55,309 nucleotides of DNA, taken from NCBI GenBank assembly GCA_020847515.1, contig JADLBW010000035.1, forward strand, positions 1 to 55,309, in the 5' to 3' direction. Each line of letters starts with the position of its first letter. Positions within the stretch are counted from its first letter, which is position 1. Below are positions 17,819 to 26,068 of the stretch, one piece after another. The translations under genes were made by a program, and so were the position numbers. Under the pieces are notes generated by a model, which ran no database searches, was not told the origin of the DNA, and saw only the letters and a program-made list of their open reading frames with translations. The DNA comes from Pirellulales bacterium (lineage in GTDB: Bacteria > Planctomycetota > Planctomycetia > Pirellulales > Lacipirellulaceae).

Positions 17819-18346
17819 GTGGCGGAACCAATCCGCATCAAGCGATATCCCAATCGCCGGTTCTATGCTGGCCATACCAAGAGCTACGTCTCCCTCGGCG
17901 ATATCGAAGCGCTGATTCGCAGCGGCCAGGACGTCGAAATCGTCGACAGCCAGACCGGCGAAGACCTCACCCGCCAACTGCTCGTCCAGATCATCGCCGA
18001 GCGGCATCCCGAGAAGATGGCCCTGTTCCCCACGGCCATGCTCCACTCGATGTTGCGGGCCAACGATGTCGTGGCCAATTTTCTGAAGGACTACTTCCGC
18101 AATTCGCTCTCCTATCTCGATTACCTTCACCAGCACGGCGCCACCGGGCCGCTGGCCCAACCGGTCCACTGGATGAAGGCCTGGTTCGATAGCTGGTCGA
18201 AGCTGGCGGCCTCCGGAGAGCGCGGCGGCGATGGCCAGCCCGTCCAGCCAGCCGACGCGTCGGCGGCCGATCCGCTGGCCGCGCGGATGGCGGAGCTCGA
18301 AACGCGGATCGCCGACTTGGAAAAGCAGACGGGCCAGGGCGATTGA
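17819..18346 (+). CDS. phaR: PHA synthesis regulator PhaR
   Basis: This 175-residue regulator binds polyhydroxyalkanoate (PHA) granules and, when free, represses phasin and synthesis genes. The PHB/PHA accumulation DNA-binding domain is at residues 4-62 (IRIKRYPNRRFYAGHTKSY, LIRSGQDVEIVDSQTGEDLT). The granule-binding repeat follows at about 65-105 (MALFPTAMLHSMLRAND, LKDYFRNSLSYLDYL). The C-terminus has a short coiled coil (RMAELETRIADLEKQ). The GTG start at 17819 is chosen because GAAAGGT precedes it and the protein then begins just before the conserved IKRYPNRR. It lies about 9 kb from the phasin gene and 15 kb from the synthase genes. Candidate binding sites are listed near those promoters. 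Confidence 0.95.
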   Translation: MAEPIRIKRYPNRRFYAGHTKSYVSLGDIEALIRSGQDVEIVDSQTGEDLTRQLLVQIIAERHPEKMALFPTAMLHSMLRANDVVANFLKDYFRNSLSYLDYLHQHGATGPLAQPVHWMKAWFDSWSKLAASGERGGDGQPVQPADASAADPLAARMAELETRIADLEKQTGQGD

Positions 18347-18364
18347 CCGCCGCGCTGCCGGTTG

Positions 18365-18383
18365 AGACTGCAGCCCCCAGTCT
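18365..18383. terminator. Small hairpin between convergent phaR and TIGR03032 genes
   Basis: AGACTG at 18365-18370 pairs with CAGTCT at 18378-18383 around a 7-base loop. It is short and lacks a T-run. Confidence 0.3.
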
Positions 18384-18414
18384 GGTCGCCGTCTGCGGCC
18401 ATCCATCATTCTGA

Positions 18415-19515
18415 CTACCGCCCCGACCGCATCCCCTCGGGCGCCAGCGCCAGCGCATCATCAGATAATACATACGAGCGGCCGATCACCTCCACATCGT
18501 CGTTAATGAGGTCCGGATACCGCACGCCCGCCAGCGCCTCCACGGCACAAATCTCCTGCACGGCGTCTTTAAATCTCACAAACCCCAGCGTCTCGCCCGT
18601 CTCAATATCCACCGCCCATACGCCGCACGACCGCTCTGCTAGCCGGTCCACCAGCGGTATCCCGCTGAAGATCGCCGACTCGCGGACCTGCGACAGTCCC
18701 ACCAGCGCCACCCGCCCCAAAAACGCCAGCCCGCGCGTGAACCCAGGCAGCCTGGCGATCGCCTCGTACCTGCCCGTCTGAAGATCGACCCTCCCCAGCG
18801 AGCCGTCACCGCTTTCCAGCAGCCACAACTGGTCGCCATGCCAGCGCGGCGAATGCGGCATCGCGAGCCCGCGGACGACGACTTCATTCGAACCCACGTC
18901 AACGAGCACGCCCCCGTCGCGTTTGTTCGCCCGCCAACCGGCCGCAGTATTCGTTGCCCCCAGGGCCGTCACGTATGCAGCCCGCCCCTCGCGGACCGCC
19001 ACGCCATTGAGGTGGCAGCAGTCTTCGGGCGTGAGCTTATCAATGAACGGCGGCCGCCACCGCAAGTCAAAACTGTTTACGTCGCTACGTGCGCACAGGC
19101 ACGAGAACGCCGTATTCACAAACCACAGCTCGCCCTCGATCCACGCCATTTCATGAATCTGAACGTCGCCGGTCGTGTGCGTCGTGCGCGGCAAGTAACA
19201 GGCGTCGTGCCGCGAGGGCCCTGTGCCGTCGAGCCTCGTGCACACCGCCGGCACGTTATGAAACTCGGCGATTTCCGTCTGCGTGCCGACAGCCAACCGG
19301 CCGCCTGCCGCGGCGACGCCCATCGGCTTCTGAAAGTTGCGGAAGTGAGTATTCAGCACGCCCCGGTCATTACGCAGAATAATCAACTTGCCGGCCTGGT
19401 AGGTTGAAACCAACACGCTCGCGCCCGTCTCGGCGAGCAACCGCGCAAAACTCGTCGTGTGTACGCTCCGCAGCGGCGCTGCATTCGGCGCAACATCGGA
19501 CTGGTCGGCATTCAT
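18415..19515 (-). CDS. TIGR03032 family protein
   Basis: This 366-residue protein belongs to the uncharacterised TIGR03032 family (a predicted propeller). Recognisable segments are ASVLVSTYQAGKLIIL, FQKPMGVAAAGGRLAVGT, YLPRTTHTTGDVQIHEMAW and ELWFVNTAFSCLC, then CCHLNGVAVREGRAAYVTALG. No signal peptide is seen, so it is probably cytoplasmic. The family is widespread in planctomycetes and cyanobacteria, but its biochemical role is unknown to me. The start ATG has no clear ribosome binding site. It ends facing phaR. Nothing nearby suggests a partner. Confidence 0.9.
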   Translation of the reverse strand: MNADQSDVAPNAAPLRSVHTTSFARLLAETGASVLVSTYQAGKLIILRNDRGVLNTHFRNFQKPMGVAAAGGRLAVGTQTEIAEFHNVPAVCTRLDGTGPSRHDACYLPRTTHTTGDVQIHEMAWIEGELWFVNTAFSCLCARSDVNSFDLRWRPPFIDKLTPEDCCHLNGVAVREGRAAYVTALGATNTAAGWRANKRDGGVLVDVGSNEVVVRGLAMPHSPRWHGDQLWLLESGDGSLGRVDLQTGRYEAIARLPGFTRGLAFLGRVALVGLSQVRESAIFSGIPLVDRLAERSCGVWAVDIETGETLGFVRFKDAVQEICAVEALAGVRYPDLINDDVEVIGRSYVLSDDALALAPEGMRSGR

Positions 19516-19789
19516 CGTTTACGCGGTTGTTTAACAATCAACGGACAATCGACAACGTCATTCGCGTTCTAATCTATGCTGTTCCGCGGCGTTTAATCAT
19601 CGCCTCACGGCAACCCGCAAGAAAACATCCCCTTGCATAAGCCAAAGACTCAAATCCGTGGCGAAAACAATCGTCCCGAGCGCATTAGGCGCTCTGCCTC
19701 GACTGCTGATCACGCGAATTTCCTTGACGAGTCGTGTGCTTCAGCTTAGATTGGCGCGCGTGGGGGGGTTGGCACGGAGAGGCGAACCC

Positions 19790-20773
19790 ATGAAACGCAC
19801 TGCGCTTCTACTGTCGCTGCTTAGCAGCATCTTCTTGGCCGCATCGGCGGCGCGGGCCGATTCCTTCGGCAGCGGGACGAGCTCGTTCGACGTCGAGTTC
19901 GTCGCCATCGGCCACCCCGGCAATCCGCCGGATACGACCGGCCAGCCCAGCCCCGCGGGTTCGGTCTCCTATGCTTATCGGATCGGCAAGTACGAAATCC
20001 CCGAGCGGGCGATCGACTCGGCCAATGCCGTGGGCGGCCTCGGCATCACCCTCGACGCCCGCGGGCCCGACAAGCCGGCCACCAGCATCGACTGGTTCGA
20101 GGCGGCGCGGTTTGTCAATTGGCTCAACACCAGCAGGGGCCATACGCCGGCCTATAAGTTTATCGAGGTTCCCGATCCGCGGCGCCCCGACGTCGCGCCG
20201 CCGACCCTTACGTTCGCCCTGTGGGCGCCCGCCGACCCTGGTTACAACCCGGACAACCTCTTCCGAAATTCCCAAGCGAAGTACTTTTTGCCAAGCGCCG
20301 ACGAGTGGTACAAGGCGGCGTATTACGACCCGGACGCGGGGGCGTATTGGAACTATCCCACGGGAAGCAACGTGCCGCCCACGCCGGTCCCCAGCGGGAC
20401 GGCGGCGGGGACGGCCGTCGTCATGCAACCGACATCAAGCGGTCCTGCACAGGTCTTCTTAGCCGGCGGCCTGAGCCCTTTTGGAACTATGGCGCAGGCG
20501 GGAAATGTGAGTGAATGGGAAGAAACCGAGCTTGACCTAACTAACAACAGTCTCCTTGGGCAGAGAGGCGGCCGCGGCGTAGCATGGTCCGCGTTTGCCT
20601 CCAGTTCGTCCGCGACCTTTCGTTTCGGCGCTGATCCAGCCACTGGTCTAGGAGCAATTGGGGTCCGGGTCGCGAGCGTTATACCCGAACCCAGCACTGC
20701 GGCGATGTGCGGCACGGCGCTGCTTGCATGGCTGGGACTGAGATGGCGGACTGCTGTTCGCGCCGCTAGTTGA
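19790..20773 (+). CDS. PEP-CTERM exported protein with formylglycine-generating-enzyme-like domain
   Basis: This 327-residue protein has a signal peptide (MKRTALLLSLLSSIFLAASAARA). A SUMF1/FGE-sulfatase-like fold follows (YAYRIGKYEIPERAID, ATSIDWFEAARFVNWLNTS, YFLPSADEWYKAAYY, GNVSEWEE). A C-terminal PEP-CTERM tail at 297-327 carries PEPST, a hydrophobic helix and Arg residues, and would be cut and transferred by an exosortase. I do not see the copper/thiol cysteine pair of active FGE, so it is more likely a binding or structural relative. GGAGAGG supports the ATG at 19790, and an open extension to 19658 is rejected. It lies 78 bases before the beta-helix gene. Confidence 0.88.
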   Translation: MKRTALLLSLLSSIFLAASAARADSFGSGTSSFDVEFVAIGHPGNPPDTTGQPSPAGSVSYAYRIGKYEIPERAIDSANAVGGLGITLDARGPDKPATSIDWFEAARFVNWLNTSRGHTPAYKFIEVPDPRRPDVAPPTLTFALWAPADPGYNPDNLFRNSQAKYFLPSADEWYKAAYYDPDAGAYWNYPTGSNVPPTPVPSGTAAGTAVVMQPTSSGPAQVFLAGGLSPFGTMAQAGNVSEWEETELDLTNNSLLGQRGGRGVAWSAFASSSSATFRFGADPATGLGAIGVRVASVIPEPSTAAMCGTALLAWLGLRWRTAVRAAS

Positions 20774-20851
20774 GCAGCTTGGATGTCAGGGTATTTGGCA
20801 AGCAGTCCAAAGATATCTTCTTGGAACGGTTCATCTATACGGAGGTGTAGG

Positions 20852-21589
20852 ATGCGCAGTCTGCCCAGCGGATGGAACACATTTTTCGCCAAGCTCGGGT
20901 TTAAGCGCATGAGGTCAAGTAAGCGATCAGCGCGATCTCCTATGTGTCGTGCGCTACGGATCGAATCGCTTGAAAACCGCCGCGTACTAGCCACCGTATC
21001 GGTGAACACGCTAGCAGATCTCGTTGACGTTGATCCGAACGTCACTTCAATTCCGGCGTTGGTCGCGAGTCCAGGCGCTGACGGCAAGATCTCGCTGCGC
21101 GAGGCGGTCGCCGCCGCAGCCTCGTCCGGCGATACCATCAACTTCGATTCTACATTGAACGGCGGCACGATTACGCTCGATCGCGCATTTCAGGGAGAAA
21201 TCGCATTTGGCAAGTCATTGACCATCGACGCCGGCGGGCTGCCAAACGGAATCACCGTCGATGCCGACGATCCAACTCCTACGCATACTGGCGCAGGGAT
21301 CCGCGTCTTTAACATCACGGACCCCAGCAATGGGATTGCGCCACCTCTCGTCACGCTCGTTGGCCTTACTCTTGAAGGTGGCGATGTTTCGTTCTCTGCG
21401 CCCAGTGGTCCGGAAGGCGGAGCCATCCGATCGGCGGCTCGCTTGGTTGTCCGCGACTCCACGATTCAAGGCAGTGAAGCCGACTTGGGCGGAGCGATCT
21501 TTCTAGCGGTCGCCGGCGGCGGCTCGACGCCGCGCGAGGTTGCTGCGGATCGAGAATTCCGTGATCCAAGGCAACTTCGCCTCCAGTAG
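20852..21589 (+). CDS. Giant beta-helix surface protein, N-terminal fragment before a frameshift
   Basis: GGAGGTG at 20841-20847 sets the start. The N-terminus carries a LEPR-XLL-like anchor/export segment (RIESLENRRVLA) and then a CSLREA motif (SVNTLADLVDVD ... GKISLREAVAAA), which opens many right-handed beta-helix proteins. Beta-helix turns follow (GGTITLDRAF, GLTLEGGDVSF, LVVRDSTIQGSEADLGGAIF). The frame ends at a stop at 21587-21589 after 246 codons, with out-of-place residues from about 21539 on. The next fragment continues the same helix in the neighbouring frame. Removing one G near 21538-21539 would restore a single frame of 1187 codons. Confidence 0.85.
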   Translation: MRSLPSGWNTFFAKLGFKRMRSSKRSARSPMCRALRIESLENRRVLATVSVNTLADLVDVDPNVTSIPALVASPGADGKISLREAVAAAASSGDTINFDSTLNGGTITLDRAFQGEIAFGKSLTIDAGGLPNGITVDADDPTPTHTGAGIRVFNITDPSNGIAPPLVTLVGLTLEGGDVSFSAPSGPEGGAIRSAARLVVRDSTIQGSEADLGGAIFLAVAGGGSTPREVAADREFRDPRQLRLQ

Positions 21590-24416
21590 CGGCGGCGGCG
21601 TGGCGATCGTCTCCGGCAGCTTCGGCTCGCCGACTTCCGATACCGCCGTCATCAACGGGACCACCTTTTCGGACAATCGTACGAACTTCGGCAATGGCGG
21701 AGGCGTCTACGCCGAGCTCGCGGGATCCTCAACCTTCGGCCCGCAGTTGACCATTTCCGCTAGCACGCTCGCCCTTAACGAATCGCACAATGGCGGCGGA
21801 ATCCACGTGACGCTCGACGGCCGCGCTGAGCTACTGGTAAGCGGCTCGCTCATCGACGCGAACGACGCCTCCGGCGACGGCGCGGGCGTCTTTGTGCAAG
21901 CCAACAGCGGAGCGCAGCTACGCCTGGACGGTGTGACCCTCGACGGCAATGAGGCCCTTGGCAGGGGCGGCGGCGTGCATGCGAATCTCTCCGACCAGGC
22001 CGTGGCCGAGTTGATCGATTCGACGTTCGTCCAAAACGACTCCAGCGATGACGGCGGCGGAGGCTTCGCCACGCTCTTGAGCAACTCGACCTTGCTGGTG
22101 CAGGACAGTCTCTTCGACACGAACTTCGCTGCCGACAACGGCGGCGCGATGGCGGTCGAGCTAAACGCATCGACGGCCGAGTTTGCGCGAACAATCGTGC
22201 AAACGAACCTGGCGGCCGGGGCCGGCGGCGGTCTGCATGCGACCATCGCGAGCGATTCGGCGATGACGATTGCGGAATCGCTAATCACCGGCAACACGGC
22301 CCAGGGCGGCGGGTTTTATGGCGAATACGGGGGCGGTGGCGTGTTCGCCGCCATTGCCGAGGAAGCGGAACTGCTCGTCGAGGATTCGGCAATCTCCGCC
22401 AACATTGCCGCGGAGGGCGGCGGGCTACGGGTGAACATGCCCGGATTCGGGCATTATTCCGCTACGAACAGCAAATTCACGCTGTCCCGGTCGACCGTCG
22501 GAGGAAACCGCGCTGTCAATCGCGGCGGCGGCCTCTTGCTGCTCTCCGGCGCCGGGGGCGAGACGGTCATTCAAGACAGTACCATCACAGGGAACGACGC
22601 GGGGATTGTCCTGGGAGGCAGCCCTGGCGCCTTCACCGCCGCCAATTCGGGCGGCGGGGTGTACGCCTACCTAGTCAGCGGCGACGATTCCATCGATCAA
22701 ATGAATCCGGCGCATACGGCGAACGAGTTCGCCAGGTTCACGATTGCAGGTTCGACCGTTGACAACAATGCCGCGGGACAGCATGGCGGCGGCTTGTATC
22801 TCCGCGCCAAACGGCAGGACTACACCGACGCCGTCAACACCGATATCTCGCTCTATAACACCACCATCTCGGGGAACACGGCGGGGCTGACGGACGATCC
22901 CACTACTTCGACGCCAGACGACGCGGTGACGGGCGAGGGCGGCGGCATGCACCTGACGATCTTCCATCTCAATGTCGTTCCTAATCACGAGGTCGAGACG
23001 GTTGATGTGCGGTTCAACAACGTTACGATCACCGACAACACGGCCACCGTCGGCGGAGGCGTGTTCAGCTTTGTACCTGACCAGGTCGACGATCCTCCTC
23101 AGTCCTTCCAGAGCATGGTCGATGCGCGATTCCAGAACACCATCGTCTCGGGCAACCGTACCCACGAAAGTGTTCCCAACAACGTATGGGGAAGCGTCAA
23201 TGTGGCTGAAACGGTGTTCAATCTCTTCGGACTCGTATCTAGCAACACGATTTTCGACCACGTGACGCGCAGCGTTACCGCATTGCGAACCGACGTTCCG
23301 GGGGGAAATCGGTTTAACAACGACCCCAAGCTGTCCGAGTTAGCAAATTTTGGCGGCCCAACGCGAACGCATGCAATTCTTCCGAGTAGTTTGGCCATCG
23401 ACGGCGGCGCCAATGCAAAAGCAATCGTGCCATTTTCGGATCTTTCAGGCGGGCCGGGCACGCCACTGGCCAATGACCAGCGGGGAATTGGTTTCGATCG
23501 CATGTACGATGTCCCGGGGGTGCTCCCCAATGGCAGTCCGACGCCGGTTGACATCGGCGCCTTCGAGCTCGGCACGCTCCGGGTAACGAACGTTACGATC
23601 GCCAGTTCCACCGCCAACCAGACCTTTCACCCGCCGGTGCCCTTTAACGGACCCAACGACGACCTGGACCTCGACGGCTCGGGATTGCAGTTGCGCACCG
23701 TGCCGGTCGCCAAGATCGATAAGGTGATCCTCAACTTCAGCCAGCCGACCTCGACGCTCGCCGCCGGTACCCTGTCGCTTTACGGCCTCAAGTCCGGCGT
23801 GACGTGGACGCCCAGCAGCGTCTTGCAAACCGTCAACTCCGCCGCCTGGACGGTCAGTTCCGAGCTCTCTTCGGATCAGTACCTGATCACGCTGCCCGAC
23901 GCCGTCACCGACGGCGCCGGCAGTGCCCTCGACGGCGACTGGACGAACCCCTTCAGCCTCCACACGACCAACCTGGCCGTGAGCGAATTCCCCTCCGGCG
24001 ACGGCGCGCCCGGCGGGGCGTTCAAGTTCGTCTTCACGGTGCTGAAGGGCGACGCCACGCTCGATAACGAGGTTGGTACGTTCGAATTCCTCCTGTTTCA
24101 ACGGTTTTACAACGAGACCGGACACACGTTCACCGAGTGCGAATTCACCGGGGATTCCACCGGGCTGGTCAACGCGAACGACTTCAGCGTCTGGTCCTCG
24201 CAATACGGCAAGAAGCTGATTGACCTGGTCTTCGCCGACTTCAACGGCGACAAAGTCGTCGACGGGCTCGACTTCACGATTTGGCAATCCCACTTCGGCC
24301 AAACGGGCGTGACTCACAACGACGGCGACGCCGATAACGACGGCGACGTCGACAACGACGACCAAGCAATCCTCAACAACCAGATGTGGCGCGTCGCGTT
24401 CGACTACGTGACGTGA
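21540..24416 (+). CDS. Giant beta-helix surface protein, C-terminal fragment with dockerin-like end
   Basis: This frame begins without its own start signals (only a TTG) and continues directly from the preceding fragment (LRIENSVIQGNFASSSGGG). Residues 1-650 are beta-helix repeats with many GGG/GGGV turns (GNGGGVYAELAG, NESHNGGGIHVTLD, NAAGQHGGGLYLRA). A segment with KIDKVILNFSQP follows, resembling an immunoglobulin-like or anchor domain. About the last 120 residues contain duplicated calcium-loop words (DFNGDKVVDGLDFTIWQSHFG, DADNDGDVDNDDQAI), typical of planctomycete dockerin type I ends. The likely role is a cell-surface or secreted adhesin or scaffold-bound protein. Whether it is translated in this strain depends on whether the frameshift is real. 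Confidence 0.85.
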   Translation: MLRIENSVIQGNFASSSGGGVAIVSGSFGSPTSDTAVINGTTFSDNRTNFGNGGGVYAELAGSSTFGPQLTISASTLALNESHNGGGIHVTLDGRAELLVSGSLIDANDASGDGAGVFVQANSGAQLRLDGVTLDGNEALGRGGGVHANLSDQAVAELIDSTFVQNDSSDDGGGGFATLLSNSTLLVQDSLFDTNFAADNGGAMAVELNASTAEFARTIVQTNLAAGAGGGLHATIASDSAMTIAESLITGNTAQGGGFYGEYGGGGVFAAIAEEAELLVEDSAISANIAAEGGGLRVNMPGFGHYSATNSKFTLSRSTVGGNRAVNRGGGLLLLSGAGGETVIQDSTITGNDAGIVLGGSPGAFTAANSGGGVYAYLVSGDDSIDQMNPAHTANEFARFTIAGSTVDNNAAGQHGGGLYLRAKRQDYTDAVNTDISLYNTTISGNTAGLTDDPTTSTPDDAVTGEGGGMHLTIFHLNVVPNHEVETVDVRFNNVTITDNTATVGGGVFSFVPDQVDDPPQSFQSMVDARFQNTIVSGNRTHESVPNNVWGSVNVAETVFNLFGLVSSNTIFDHVTRSVTALRTDVPGGNRFNNDPKLSELANFGGPTRTHAILPSSLAIDGGANAKAIVPFSDLSGGPGTPLANDQRGIGFDRMYDVPGVLPNGSPTPVDIGAFELGTLRVTNVTIASSTANQTFHPPVPFNGPNDDLDLDGSGLQLRTVPVAKIDKVILNFSQPTSTLAAGTLSLYGLKSGVTWTPSSVLQTVNSAAWTVSSELSSDQYLITLPDAVTDGAGSALDGDWTNPFSLHTTNLAVSEFPSGDGAPGGAFKFVFTVLKGDATLDNEVGTFEFLLFQRFYNETGHTFTECEFTGDSTGLVNANDFSVWSSQYGKKLIDLVFADFNGDKVVDGLDFTIWQSHFGQTGVTHNDGDADNDGDVDNDDQAILNNQMWRVAFDYVT

Positions 24417-24779
24417 GGCCCGCCGCTTCGTTCGGCCGCCGCCCCGCATCGCACGCCGCCTAGCGGTTTTCATTGGCAATTGGCCGCGCGGCCCGCTACG
24501 CTTCAGTCGTCGGCGAACCATCGCTCTTTGGCATCCTGCTGCGCCTCGGCCTGACCTGACCCTTCTGCGCCCGAAATGCGCGCCCGCCGCTCGTGACCGC
24601 CTTCGTGCCGCCCTCGCCACAAGGCCCCCTTATTTGTCGCCGCGGCGACGCTATTTGTCGCGACTCGACGCGCGCAACATGTTTCCAGCGAAGCGGTTGG
24701 AATTCTGTCGCCGAAAATGCGCTGCTGCTCGAAGCGAGCCGCCGCTACGCCTATGCTGGCATGCGTGCCACCGGCCCGC

Positions 24780-24942
24780 CGCCAGTGGGGCGCAGGTGTG
24801 CCACTGGCGTTTCGCCAGTGTGGAGCAGGTACATGCGTTCCGTTGAACAATGCGGCCGCTGCTGCCGATGTTCGGCCCCTTGCCATGACAGTTGCAGGCC
24901 GGGCCCTTTCGTGCTTCTCACTGGCGGGACGCCAGTGGCACA
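24780..24942. repeat. Cluster of CGCCAGTG/CACTGGCG palindromic repeats
   Basis: The core occurs at 24780-24788 (CGCCAGTGG), 24801-24809 (CCACTGGCG), 24813-24820 (CGCCAGTG), 24919-24926 (CACTGGCG) and 24930-24938 (CGCCAGTGG). Adjacent copies form hairpins with 3-base loops. Two 25-base hairpin units (24797-24821 and 24918-24942) are inverted relative to each other with three mismatches and enclose about 96 bases. This is the layout of paired REP elements. Confidence 0.7.
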
Positions 24943-24950
24943 CGTGCACT

Positions 24951-24982
24951 CATGCACCCATGCACCCATGCACCCATGCACG
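24951..24982 (+). repeat. Tandem repeat, four 8-base units
   Basis: The unit CATGCACC occurs four times head to tail, the last copy ending in G. It directly follows the hairpin cluster. The number of units could vary by slippage. Confidence 0.85.
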
Positions 24983-25028
24983 CATATTCGCATGGGCAGG
25001 GGCGTTCGCTTGGCGGAGCGGGCGGGCG

Positions 25029-25517
25029 TCAGTCCGACTCCAGCGGGAACTGCGGGAGGTGGACGCCGCTGAGTTCCAGGAGTTGCTGCCGGGTGGCGCT
25101 GAGGCGCTGGCCCAGGACCGATGCGGCCCGGCGCATGAACTCGAAGCCGAAGTCGGTGTGCTGCTGGCAGTACTTCAACAGGTCCTCAGCGCGAAACACG
25201 ACCGTCTTCAGCGGCGTTTCGGTGCGGGCCGTATCGAACAGCCGGCTGCGGCCGATCAAGGGCGACCAGCCCAACAGGTCGCCCTTGCTGACCATGGTGA
25301 TCTGGCGGCAGCTTGAGGCGTCGCAGATCGCCAGCGAAACGCTCCCCTCGACGATGAAGTAGACGTCCTGGGCCCGGTCGAACTCCTCGAAGATCTTGGT
25401 TCGCGAGGGAAAGTCGACGACCCGGCAGAGCTGGGCCAGGGCGTTCAGGTGGCCGTCGGCCACGCCCGTGAAGAAGTTGATCTCCCGCAGTAGTTCAATG
25501 GGGCTGGAATCCGCCAT
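25029..25517 (-). CDS. Stand-alone cyclic-nucleotide-binding domain protein
   Basis: This 162-residue protein consists of one Crp/cAMP-type beta-barrel domain (FFTGVADGHLNALAQL, KIFEEFDRAQDVYFIVEGSVSLAI, VSKGDLLGWSPLIG, RTETPLKTVVFRAEDLLKY) plus a C-terminal helix (GFEFMRRAASVLGQRL). No helix-turn-helix follows, so it is not a DNA-binding Crp/Fnr regulator by itself. It could be a ligand-sensing partner. The phosphate-binding cassette is not canonical: the expected Arg-Ser/Thr-Ala stretch is SRLFDTARTET, so the ligand is uncertain. It is the leftmost gene of the leftward group before the SDR gene and is separated from it by about 550 bases. Confidence 0.85.
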   Translation of the reverse strand: MADSSPIELLREINFFTGVADGHLNALAQLCRVVDFPSRTKIFEEFDRAQDVYFIVEGSVSLAICDASSCRQITMVSKGDLLGWSPLIGRSRLFDTARTETPLKTVVFRAEDLLKYCQQHTDFGFEFMRRAASVLGQRLSATRQQLLELSGVHLPQFPLESD

Positions 25518-25643
25518 GTCTGGGCTCTCGCTGTCGTCCGCGCAGTGCAGTCATCGGCCGCGGGGACCGCGCGCGGAGCGCACGATGCGGGGCCAGCGCG
25601 CAATATACTGTTGGATGCCATGACTCACAAGTGTGGCGAAAGC

Positions 25644-25686
25644 GGCTGGCGGCTAGCCGTCAGCCGCCAGCCAAGCACGGCTCATT
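25644..25686 (+). repeat. Dispersed intergenic repeat, copy B, with inverted repeat
   Basis: GGCTGGCGGCT at 25644-25654 pairs perfectly with AGCCGCCAGCC at 25662-25672. The right half, 25656-25686, matches copy A at 1827-1857 at 26 of 31 positions. Related GCTAGCGGCTGGCGGC words occur at 33072-33094, just upstream of the ABC1 kinase start. Confidence 0.5.
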
Positions 25687-25981
25687 GGCGGCGCAGGAAT
25701 CAATAATGGTCAGAGGAGTAACGATCTCGCGCCGATGCGCGGAGGGCCAGGAGGTAAGAGCTCAAGAACATACCTCTTCTTCCTTCTTTGCTCTGGGCCT
25801 CCGCGCGTCCCCCAGAAAAGATTGCTCGGGAAAAGCCCTCGCACAGGCGCTAATGAGCGAAGGCGGCGCAGTAGAAAGAAATCAAGGCTCTCTCTGCGAT
25901 CCGCGCATCCTCGACGCCTTGGCGAGAGCTATATGGCGCCGCCATATGCAGCGCGGCAGGGCGGGCTCGCCCCCTCCCGAG

Positions 25982-26001
25982 CCCTCCCCGCGAGGGGAGG
26001 G
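25982..26001. terminator. GC-rich hairpin downstream of the SDR gene
   Basis: CCCTCCCC at 25982-25989 pairs with GGGGAGGG at 25994-26001 around a 4-base loop, 68 bases past the SDR stop on the leftward strand. There is no T-tract. Confidence 0.35.
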
Positions 26002-26068
26002 GACCGGAGCGTCTCGCGGGATGCGCAGCGCGGCGTCGATGGAATCGCCGTGCGCGGTCGCGCGCGGC

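Larger units (their letters stand above)
24417..25028. other. Gene-free region with REP-like hairpins and a short tandem repeat
   Basis: This 612-base region has no credible gene on either strand. It contains five copies of an 8-9 base core and a four-unit tandem repeat, both listed separately. The rest looks like ordinary intergenic DNA. Confidence 0.6.
25518..26068. other. Gene-free region with hairpins
   Basis: This 551-base stretch lies between the cyclic-nucleotide-binding gene and the 3' end of the SDR gene. It holds an 11-base perfect inverted repeat at 25644-25672, the second copy of a dispersed repeat at 25656-25686, and a GC hairpin at 25982-26001. A long open frame crosses it but lacks coding character. 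Confidence 0.5.

Noticed and set aside
21536-21545. Programmed ribosomal frameshift in the beta-helix gene
   Set aside because: No slippery heptamer (A-AAA-AAG or similar) or following stem was seen. A base insertion, real or from sequencing, is simpler.
24951-24982. CRISPR-like array
   Set aside because: The units are 8 bases, head to tail without spacers, and no cas genes are present.
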